Source: Lysobacterales bacterium | GTDB taxonomy: Bacteria > Pseudomonadota > Gammaproteobacteria > Xanthomonadales > SZUA-5 | Assembly (NCBI GenBank): GCA_024710675.1 | Contig: JANJUH010000479.1 | Span: forward strand, 1 to 5,664 | DNA length: 5,664 bases | Direction: 5' to 3' | In this document: positions 1-4,791 of the stretch, piece by piece | Layout of the letters: each line of letters opens with the position of its first letter | Numbering within the stretch: position 1 is the stretch's first letter | Translations under genes and position numbers: made by a program | Notes under the pieces: model-generated | Seen by the model: the letters and a program-made list of their open reading frames with translations, nothing else | Told to the model about the DNA's origin: nothing | The model's database searches: none

Positions 1-2
1 CG

Positions 3-311
3 ATCTGCGTGGCGCAGGACTGGGATTCCGACGTGCGCGTGGTCCTGTTCGTGCGCATGCGCGAGGGCCATGCGCTCGACGAGGCCATGCAGGCGCGTAT
101 CCGCAAGGTCATCCGCGACCACACCACACCGCGCCACGTGCCGGCCAAGATCCTCGCCGTGCCGGACATTCCGCGCACCATCAGCGGCAAGATCGTCGAA
201 CTCGCTGTGCGCCACGTGATCCACGGCCGGCCGGTGAAGAACACCGATGCGCTGGCCAATCCCGAGGCGCTCGAGCATTTCCGCAACCGGCCGGAGCTGG
301 CGGAGGGCTGA
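3..311 (+). CDS. Acetoacetyl-CoA synthetase (acetoacetate-CoA ligase), C-terminal fragment
   Basis: This is the last ~102 codons of a gene whose start lies left of the window; the reading frame is open from base 3 and ends at TGA 309-311. The enzyme activates acetoacetate to acetoacetyl-CoA with ATP and CoA in the cytosol, feeding ketone-body use or polyhydroxyalkanoate and lipid metabolism. The fragment is the mobile C-terminal subdomain of the ANL (acyl-CoA synthetase) superfamily. It shows the block PRHVPAKI, then PRTISGK, which fits the PX4GK motif; its lysine (codon 189-191) is the adenylation-step catalytic lysine and, in relatives, the target of Pat-type acetylation. The following stretch, with GKIVELAVR, HGRPVKN and ANPEALE, is characteristic of acetoacetyl-CoA rather than acetyl-CoA synthetases. 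The GTG at 9-11 is internal, not a start. It converges on the small gene at 425-826 across a gap holding a REP-like palindrome. Family assignment is firm; substrate is inferred from recognised sequence similarity. Confidence 0.9.
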   Translation: MCVAQDWDSDVRVVLFVRMREGHALDEAMQARIRKVIRDHTTPRHVPAKILAVPDIPRTISGKIVELAVRHVIHGRPVKNTDALANPEALEHFRNRPELAEG

Positions 312-329
312 GCCTGGCGGGGCTCGGTA

Positions 330-389
330 GGAGCGCCCTCTGGGCGCGATGGAAGGCGGCAAGACCCTTTCGCGCCCAGAGGGCGCTCC
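330..389. repeat. REPIN-like element: two REP hairpins in inverted orientation
   Basis: Bases 330-349 and 370-389 are perfect 20-bp inverted repeats around a 20-nt spacer. Each arm is itself a hairpin: GCGCCC-TCT-GGGCGC at 333-347 and GCGCCC-AGA-GGGCGC at 372-386. The left arm is preceded by GTAG (327-330), the head tetranucleotide typical of REP sequences mobilised by RAYT (TnpA-REP) transposases; the right copy, read on the minus strand, has GTGG instead. The element lies in the gap between convergent gene ends (stops at 311 and 425), a favoured place for REPs. No T-tract follows either arm, so it is not a canonical intrinsic terminator, although the structure could slow transcription or protect 3' mRNA ends. 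Mobility by a RAYT elsewhere in the genome is inferred; none is encoded here. Confidence 0.8.
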
Positions 390-424
390 CACAGCCGGGC
401 CGGTAGCCGCGCCGGAGGCGCTGC

Positions 425-826
425 CTACTGCGGCGTCGCCTGCATCTGTTCGCAGAAGCTTGCGGTGGCGGCCTGCAGTGCGCGCAGGCAGCGGCCGAAG
501 ACCGCGTGTGCCGCCTGCGGCGGCGAGCAGAACAGCTCGATCGAGGCCGAGACGTTCTCCCCGCTCGGGAAGACCTTGGCCACCTTGAAATCCGTACTGA
601 CCGAGAGAGCGATGGCCGCGGCGCGGACGGCTTCCTCGTCGCTGCGCAGTGGCCAGAAATTCGGATAGACCAGGCGGAAGTACTCGAGGTCGTCGGCCAG
701 CACCCGGATGAAGTAAACGCCGCCCTCGAACTTGAAAACGATGTCTTCGGCGTCCTCCACCTTGGGGACGTAGCCTTCCTCGGCGAGGAACTGGCGGTGC
801 AATTCGATGACTTCTGCCTGGGTCAT
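425..826 (-). CDS. Small YbjN / type III secretion chaperone-like fold protein, kinase partner candidate
   Basis: A 133-residue protein of unknown specific function. Predicted order of elements: N-terminal helix (about 2-17), strands around 19-24, 28-34, 37-43 and 47-54, a helix over about 63-77 with DEEAVRAAA, strands around 80-86 and 91-99, and a C-terminal helix 103-128. This alpha-beta-alpha-beta-alpha pattern, with FKFEGG followed by a hydrophobic strand and a YPNF turn, resembles the YbjN / Tir-chaperone-like fold, whose members often act as small protein-binding partners. There is no signal peptide or membrane segment, so it should be cytoplasmic. I chose the ATG at 826-824 because GGGAG lies 10 nt upstream (841-837). 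An in-frame ATG at 856-854 overlaps the kinase stop as TGATG and would add 10 residues (beginning MPFPNG), but it lacks a Shine-Dalgarno. The gene is almost certainly co-transcribed with the kinase upstream. The stop is TAG at 427-425. The gene is real with good confidence; the fold call is moderate and made by eye. Confidence 0.75.
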   Translation of the reverse strand: MTQAEVIELHRQFLAEEGYVPKVEDAEDIVFKFEGGVYFIRVLADDLEYFRLVYPNFWPLRSDEEAVRAAAIALSVSTDFKVAKVFPSGENVSASIELFCSPPQAAHAVFGRCLRALQAATASFCEQMQATPQ

Positions 827-836
827 GGTGAGACGG

Positions 837-841
837 CTCCC
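837..841 (-). promoter_or_regulatory. Ribosome binding site deciding the start of the small YbjN-like gene
   Basis: On the minus strand GGGAG lies 10 nt before the ATG at 826-824. It supports that codon over the earlier in-frame ATG at 856-854, whose upstream bases (CCTGGTCGGCCGCTG) have no purine-rich match. The spacing is slightly long, so reinitiation at the TGATG overlap with the kinase stop remains possible. Confidence 0.5.
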
Positions 842-855
842 ATTGGGAAACGGCA

Positions 856-3366
856 TCAGCGGCCGACCAGGCCCGCGCGCAAGCGCGCCACGGTGGCGTC
901 GTCGGTGGCGAGCTGTTCGGCGCGCGCCAGGTCTTCCTTCGCTTCGCTGACGCGGTCGCGCTCGAGCAGGCGCAACCCGCGCTCGGCATAGCCGCGGGCC
1001 ACCTCGATGGTGAGCGCGGAAATCTCGCTGTCGTTGGCGGCAACGCTGCGCAGGGCAGCAAGGTCGCCATCGGCACGGGTCACGCGACCCGCGCCGAGCG
1101 CGCCGCGCAGGCGCGTCTTGATGGCTTGGGCGACCGCGTCGAGGCCGGCCCGGGCTGCCGCGCTCTGCGGATCGATGCGCTGGGCCCCGCGGAACTTGTC
1201 GTAGGCCGAATCGCCCGGCGGCTCGACCAGTTGCTCCGCCGACAAGGCGAGCTCGCCCTCGCGGATCAAGCGATCGTGTTCGGCGATCTGTTGCGGCGAG
1301 GGAGCCCTGGCAGCGATCTCGGCCTTCTCGATGCGATCGTTGAGCGCGGCGATGCCGGCGGTGCGCGGTGCCAGCGCGCGTACGCGCTCGGCCAGGCGCC
1401 GCGCCTGCGCCGGCTTGCCCTCGGCCAGCGCGCTGTCGGCCTGCTCGATGGCCCGTGCGATCGCCAGTTCGAGGCCGCTGCGCGCGCGCGCATTGCCCGC
1501 TTCCAGCGCCAGTGCCGCCTGGAAACGGTCGGCAGCGGACTGGCCGCGCGGCTCGACCGCACGGCCGGCGCGCAGGAGCCGCTCGCCCTCCTCGACCAGC
1601 GTTGCCAGCCGGGTTCCGCGATCGGCCGCGCCGCGCTGCTCGGCGATCGCCTTGCGCAGGCCCTCGGCTCGAGCCTGCGTGGCGTCGACAGCGGCCAACT
1701 CGGCGACGATCGCGTCGGCCTCGGCGAGTTTTCCCGCCGCCAGCAGTGCCCTGGCCTCGTCCTCCAGCGTGCCGGCGACCCGGGCGATGCCGGCTTGCGC
1801 CCGCGCACTGCCGGGATCGGCTGCGAGCGCGGCGGCGTACGCGGCCAGTGCACCTTCGGCTCCGCGCAGCCGATTGCCGGCCTCGGCGCCTTGTGCGCGC
1901 TCGAGTTCGGCGAGGCCCGGAGTCGGCCGGCGTTGTTCGAGCAGCGCCTCGAAGCGCAGGCGGCGATCGTCCATGCCCGGCAGGCCGGACAGGCGGTCGA
2001 TCAGGTCGGTGATGCGTTCCGGCGCGGTCGCCGGATCGGTGAACTCCTGCTCGAGGTGATCGAGCACCCGGGCCAGCCCGGAGCGCGCACGCTTGTCCGC
2101 GGGGTCGAGCGCCAGCACGGCGGCATAGCCGGCGAGCGCGTCGGCGCGATCCTCGCGCAGCCAGCGGCCTTCGGCGATCGCGGCTTCGGCCACCGCGAGC
2201 TGGCCGGCGTGTGGCGAGCTGGCGAGCATCGGCTCGAGCCAGGCCCGTAGCGGCTCGCGTTGCCACCAGCCGGCGGCCGCGAGCACCAGCACGAGAACGA
2301 TCGCGATCCAGCGCCCAGCGCCCCCGCGTGGCGCGGCCGGCGCGGGCGTGATCCGCGTGCGGTTGGCCGGGCGTGGCGTCGCCACCATCGTGCCGGCTGC
2401 GGGCTCCTCGGCCTCGATGCGCCCGATCTGTGGCTCGGTGCGCAGCCCGCCCTGGGTGTCGGCCGGCTTGCGATCGGCGCGCATCACCGGTTCGACGCGC
2501 CGGGTGGCGGCCTGCTGCCGCGGCTGCGGCGGCAGCGTCTCGGCGCCACTGGCGCCAAGGTGTTTTTCGACTTCCTCCAGCGCCTGGTCGATCTCCATGC
2601 CGGTCTGGAAGCGGTCACCTGGTTCCTTGGCCATCATCTTTTCGAGGATGGCCTGCAGCGGCTGGTAATCGCCCGGCAGCACCGGCAGGGGCGCGGTCAT
2701 GTGCATGATGCCGATGGCCAGCGAATCGCTGGCCTCGTAGGGCACGCGGCCGGTGAGCAACTGGAAGAAGACCACGCCGAGGCTGTAGAGGTCGGCGCGG
2801 CCGTCGATCGCGCGGCCGCGCAACTGCTCGGGGCTCATGTAGTGCGGCGTGCCGACCACCGAGCCGGTCTTGGTCATCATCGTCGCCGAGTCGGCGGCGC
2901 GGGCGATGCCGAAGTCGCTGAGCACCGAGCTGCCGTCCTCGCGCAGCAGGATGTTGTCCGGCTTCACGTCCCGATGGATGTAGCCCTTGGAATGCGCGTA
3001 GTGCAGTGCCTGCGCGATCTCGCGCACGCAGCGCAGCGCCGGCTTGACCGCCAGCGGCGGCGCGCCGCGACGCATCACCGGGCCGCCGCAGAGGTACTCC
3101 ATCGCGCAGTAATGGATGCCGTCGTGCACGCCGACGTCGTAGATGCTGACCACGTGGCGATGGTGCAGTTTGGCCGCGATGCGGGCCTCGCGCAGGAAGC
3201 GCTCGCCGAAACTGGGGTCGATGGTGAGTTGCGGCGCCATGATCTTCAGCGCCACTTCGCGTTCGACCGACTCCTGCATCGCCAGGTAGACCGAAGCCAT
3301 GCCGCCGCGCCCGAGCGGATGCAGGATCTGGTATCCCGGGATGGTCGGCGGGGAATCTGCGCTCAT
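856..3366 (-). CDS. Membrane-anchored Hanks-type (PknB-like) Ser/Thr protein kinase with periplasmic repeat region
   Basis: An 836-residue transmembrane kinase that phosphorylates Ser/Thr of unknown cytoplasmic targets. The catalytic domain spans about residues 11-270: glycine loop GRGGMASVY (19-27), ATP-anchoring Lys41 in VALK, Glu60 of helix C, HRDVKPDN (131-138, catalytic Asp133), DFG 151-153, a Thr/Ser-rich activation loop (T162, T165, T167, S169, T173) and SPE in place of APE (178-180). All key catalytic residues are present and it is an RD kinase, so it should be active and switched by loop autophosphorylation. Residues 271-351 form a Pro/Ala/Arg-rich linker, 353-368 one membrane helix, and 369-836 a predicted periplasmic part built of four ~100-residue repeats with TPR-like helices; there are no PASTA motifs. 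The ATG at 3366 is the only start, since TGA lies two codons upstream; its Shine-Dalgarno is weak. The TGA (858-856) is followed by the small YbjN-like gene. The ligand is unknown. Confidence 0.93.
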   Translation of the reverse strand: MSADSPPTIPGYQILHPLGRGGMASVYLAMQESVEREVALKIMAPQLTIDPSFGERFLREARIAAKLHHRHVVSIYDVGVHDGIHYCAMEYLCGGPVMRRGAPPLAVKPALRCVREIAQALHYAHSKGYIHRDVKPDNILLREDGSSVLSDFGIARAADSATMMTKTGSVVGTPHYMSPEQLRGRAIDGRADLYSLGVVFFQLLTGRVPYEASDSLAIGIMHMTAPLPVLPGDYQPLQAILEKMMAKEPGDRFQTGMEIDQALEEVEKHLGASGAETLPPQPRQQAATRRVEPVMRADRKPADTQGGLRTEPQIGRIEAEEPAAGTMVATPRPANRTRITPAPAAPRGGAGRWIAIVLVLVLAAAGWWQREPLRAWLEPMLASSPHAGQLAVAEAAIAEGRWLREDRADALAGYAAVLALDPADKRARSGLARVLDHLEQEFTDPATAPERITDLIDRLSGLPGMDDRRLRFEALLEQRRPTPGLAELERAQGAEAGNRLRGAEGALAAYAAALAADPGSARAQAGIARVAGTLEDEARALLAAGKLAEADAIVAELAAVDATQARAEGLRKAIAEQRGAADRGTRLATLVEEGERLLRAGRAVEPRGQSAADRFQAALALEAGNARARSGLELAIARAIEQADSALAEGKPAQARRLAERVRALAPRTAGIAALNDRIEKAEIAARAPSPQQIAEHDRLIREGELALSAEQLVEPPGDSAYDKFRGAQRIDPQSAAARAGLDAVAQAIKTRLRGALGAGRVTRADGDLAALRSVAANDSEISALTIEVARGYAERGLRLLERDRVSEAKEDLARAEQLATDDATVARLRAGLVGR

Positions 3367-3417
3367 TGCTCAGGATGATGGCATGCCAGGCGCCGTGAGC
3401 GCGATGCAGGGGCAGCG

Positions 3418-3423
3418 TAAACT
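3418..3423 (+). promoter_or_regulatory. Tentative -10 element for yidD in the divergent gap
   Basis: TAAACT matches the sigma-70 -10 consensus at 4 of 6 positions and lies 29 nt before the TTG start of yidD. Seventeen bases upstream, GTGAGC (3395-3400) matches the -35 consensus at only 3 of 6. The gap between the kinase and yidD (3367-3452) is only 86 bp and must hold both promoters if neither gene is read from further away. No convincing promoter was found for the kinase. Confidence 0.2.
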
Positions 3424-3452
3424 GGGCAGTCCCGGCCGCCTGGTTCGCGACC

Positions 3453-3710
3453 TTGCGCTCTGTCCTCTTGTTCCTGATCGCCGGCTACCAGCGCCTGATC
3501 CGGCCGCTGCTCGGCCCGCGTTGCCGCTTCTACCCCGGTTGTTCGGACTATTCGGCCGAGGCGATCCGCCGTCATGGCGCATGGGCCGGCAGCTACCTGA
3601 TGGTGTGCCGCATCGGCCGTTGCCACCCCGGCTGCGAGGGTGGCCACGACCCGGTGCCGGAGCGTTTCACCTGGACGCCGTGGCGGCGCGAGGTGCCGCC
3701 TGGCGAGTGA
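3453..3710 (+). CDS. yidD: Membrane protein insertion efficiency factor YidD
   Basis: An 85-residue YidD-family protein, the usual size. YidD is a peripheral inner-membrane protein that aids YidC-dependent insertion of membrane proteins. The sequence has the family layout: an N-terminal amphipathic helix (about 1-20, with GYQRLIRPLLGP), the signature CRFYPGCSDY (24-33), AIRRHG (37-42), and RCHPGCEGGHDPVP (56-69). Cysteines are at 24, 30, 52, 57 and 61. The protein appears complete. The start is taken as TTG 3453-3455 because the family N-terminus begins there and no ATG or GTG is available in frame upstream; there is no clear Shine-Dalgarno, so expression may be low. The nearby ATG at 3404 is in another frame. 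In most proteobacteria yidD lies between rnpA and yidC; here its neighbours are a Ser/Thr kinase, divergent, and a GST, convergent. Confidence 0.93.
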   Translation: MRSVLLFLIAGYQRLIRPLLGPRCRFYPGCSDYSAEAIRRHGAWAGSYLMVCRIGRCHPGCEGGHDPVPERFTWTPWRREVPPGE

Positions 3711-3725
3711 GCGTCAGTGGCTGTG

Positions 3726-3740
3726 GCGCCGGTTCGGCGC
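3726..3740 (+). terminator. Possible weak terminator hairpin after yidD
   Basis: GCGCCG-GTT-CGGCGC forms a perfect 6-bp GC stem with a 3-nt loop, 15 nt past the yidD stop, and a G-T wobble can extend it by one pair. The following bases (TTGAATGGG) contain only a rudimentary T-run, so intrinsic termination would be inefficient. Confidence 0.3.
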
Positions 3741-3754
3741 TTGAATGGGAGCGC

Positions 3755-3797
3755 ACGAGCGATCGAGCGAACGAGGGCACGAGGGCACGAGGGCACG
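3755..3797. repeat. 8-bp direct tandem repeat (ACGAGGGC-type)
   Basis: Three exact copies of ACGAGGGC lie head to tail at 3771-3794. Two degenerate copies precede them (ACGAGCGA 3755-3762, TCGAGCGA 3763-3770) and a partial one (ACG) follows. The region is non-coding. It is consistent with a slippage-prone microsatellite-like tract whose copy number may vary between strains. Confidence 0.75.
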
Positions 3798-3905
3798 CAA
3801 GAGCCGCCCATCGCAGCGGGTTGGCCTTTTCGTGCCGTACCCGGGAATCTTGCAAGAATCAAATGCTTGGCGGCGTCCTTCCCGGCCTTGCGCGCACTCC
3901 TCGAG

Positions 3906-3930
3906 CCCCTCGCCCCTTGTGGGAGAGGGG
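3906..3930. repeat. GC-rich stem-loop resembling dispersed intergenic repeats
   Basis: CCCCTCGCCC (3906-3915) pairs with GGGAGAGGGG (3921-3930) over 10 positions with one internal G-A mismatch and a 5-nt loop. It is followed by TTGGGGAGAGGG (3931-3942). This arrangement, a CCCCTC/GAGGGG stem followed by a TTGGGG-GAGGG tail, resembles a class of intergenic repeats scattered through many high-GC proteobacterial genomes. It may act as a weak transcription barrier between the convergent yidD and GST genes; no T-tract is present. The resemblance is from memory, not a search. Confidence 0.55.
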
Positions 3931-4061
3931 TTGGGGAGAGGGGGCAGCACAGGACGTCGAGCGTAGGTTCCAGGGCGAAAGCCGGCCGCCGCGGGCGCTG
4001 CACAGGTCTCTTCCGCAGGCCGTGTTGTCCCGGCGAGGCGCGGTGGCCAGGTCACCGCTCC

Positions 4062-4679
4062 TCAGGCCGGCACCGTCCCCCGCTGCTGCAGGCGCTCGCG
4101 CCAGGCGGTGATGTTCGTGAATCCTGCCGCCGCCGGTTTGAAGCCGCCGACGCGGGCAAAGTCGATCGCCACCATTGCGGTGATGTCGGCGATCGTGAAG
4201 CGCTCGCCGGCCAGCCAGGGCTGGCGGCCGAGCAGCTCCTCGTACCAGGCGAGGATCTTCGGCAGGCGCTCGCCCATCGCGCGCCCGTAGTCGGGGAACT
4301 GCGGCTGTTCGAGGGCGGCGAGGCCGGGGTGGGTGTGGCGGATCCACATCGCCACCGTGAGCAGCAGCGTGAACTCGGCCCGGCGGTCGGCCTCCTCGAT
4401 GAAGGCGCGCTCGATGCCATCGCGCCCCATCAGGTTCGGCTCCGGATGCCTCGCTTCCAGCCAGGTGCAGATCGCGCGGCTCTCGCTGAGGTGGCGGCCG
4501 TCGTCGAGTTCCAGCACCGGGACGCGCTGGAAGGGGTTGCGGACGGCAAACTCCGCGCTGCGATGGCCCTGGGCGACGAGGTCGATCTCGACGGTCTCGA
4601 TCCCGGTGATGCCCTTCTCGGCAATGAACATCTGGACGCGGCGCGGGTTCGGGGCGCGGCTGGACGAGTACAGGCGCAT
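4062..4679 (-). CDS. Glutathione S-transferase family protein
   Basis: A complete 205-residue cytosolic GST, normal for the superfamily, that should conjugate or reduce electrophiles or peroxides with glutathione; the physiological substrate is unknown. The N-terminal thioredoxin-like domain covers about 1-80. It has MRLYSSSRAPNPRRV with candidate catalytic serines 5-7, VPVLELDDG with the cis-proline at 54, and SESRAI with Glu66-Ser67, which bind the glutathione gamma-glutamyl part. The all-helical C-terminal domain follows (about 90-200), with the FTIAD N-capping motif (161-165) and a terminal TAWRERL helix. The ATG at 4679-4677 is supported by GGAG (4690-4687) 7 nt upstream. The stop is TGA (4064-4062). 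It is divergent from corA across 112 bp and convergent with yidD; nothing in the context fixes a pathway. The Ser-type N-terminus with SPNPRRV-like spacing recalls theta/Ure2p-like bacterial GSTs. Confidence 0.92.
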   Translation of the reverse strand: MRLYSSSRAPNPRRVQMFIAEKGITGIETVEIDLVAQGHRSAEFAVRNPFQRVPVLELDDGRHLSESRAICTWLEARHPEPNLMGRDGIERAFIEEADRRAEFTLLLTVAMWIRHTHPGLAALEQPQFPDYGRAMGERLPKILAWYEELLGRQPWLAGERFTIADITAMVAIDFARVGGFKPAAAGFTNITAWRERLQQRGTVPA

Positions 4680-4791
4680 CGTGGCACTCCGGTTGCTGGG
4701 AGTATCGATGCTACGCCGTGGCCGGTGGGGTGCGGTTGGGCAGCGTCGGGCTATCGTCCAGACGCCCGCGCAGCGTCACAGGAGCTCGCCG
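4680..4791. promoter_or_regulatory. Divergent intergenic region between the GST and corA genes
   Basis: These 112 bp must contain the starts of transcription for both flanking genes. Each gene has a good Shine-Dalgarno here: GGAG at 4690-4687 (minus) and AGGAG at 4780-4784 (plus). I find no -35/-10 pair with proper spacing. TATCGT (4752-4757) on the plus strand and TAGCAT (4715-4710) on the minus strand are the best -10-like strings, but neither has a good partner. No long inverted repeat indicating an operator or Mg2+ sensor leader is visible. Confidence 0.35.

Larger units (their letters stand above)
3711..4061. other. Gene-free stretch of 351 bp with several short repeats
   Basis: Open frames cross this region on both strands, but their translations are Arg/Pro/Ala-rich, low in complexity, match no family I recognise, and run into neighbouring genes in the wrong frame. 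The region holds a small hairpin just after yidD (3726-3740), an 8-bp tandem repeat (3755-3797), a perfect 10-bp palindrome TCTTGCAAGA (3848-3857) in a locally AT-richer patch, and a GC-rich stem-loop (3906-3930). It separates the convergent ends of yidD and the GST gene. It looks like a collection of intergenic repeat debris; a small RNA cannot be excluded. Confidence 0.6.

Noticed and set aside
9..11. GTG at base 9 as the start of a small free-standing protein
   Set aside because: The frame is open to the window edge and the residues before the GTG continue the acetoacetyl-CoA synthetase sequence, so this is an internal valine.
330..389. Bidirectional intrinsic terminator for the two convergent genes
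   Set aside because: The stems are strong, but neither strand has a T-run after the hairpin. The GTAG head and inverted doublet fit a REP element better.
1126..2250. Long plus-strand open frames antisense to the kinase (also 2260-3378)
   Set aside because: They lie opposite the kinase coding region, arise from high third-position GC, and their translations show no domain or motif.
425..2266. A 613-codon open frame on the minus strand joining the small YbjN-like protein to a long upstream extension
   Set aside because: The part upstream of about 856 is an Arg/Ala/Gly-rich shadow of the kinase reading frame, which is the clearly real one. Only the last 133 residues have normal protein composition, so there is no kinase-overlapping fusion gene.
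3593..4111. Possible small proteins in the yidD-GST gap on either strand
   Set aside because: The translations are Arg/Pro-rich and cross repeats. They run into yidD or GST sequence out of frame and lack convincing ribosome binding sites.
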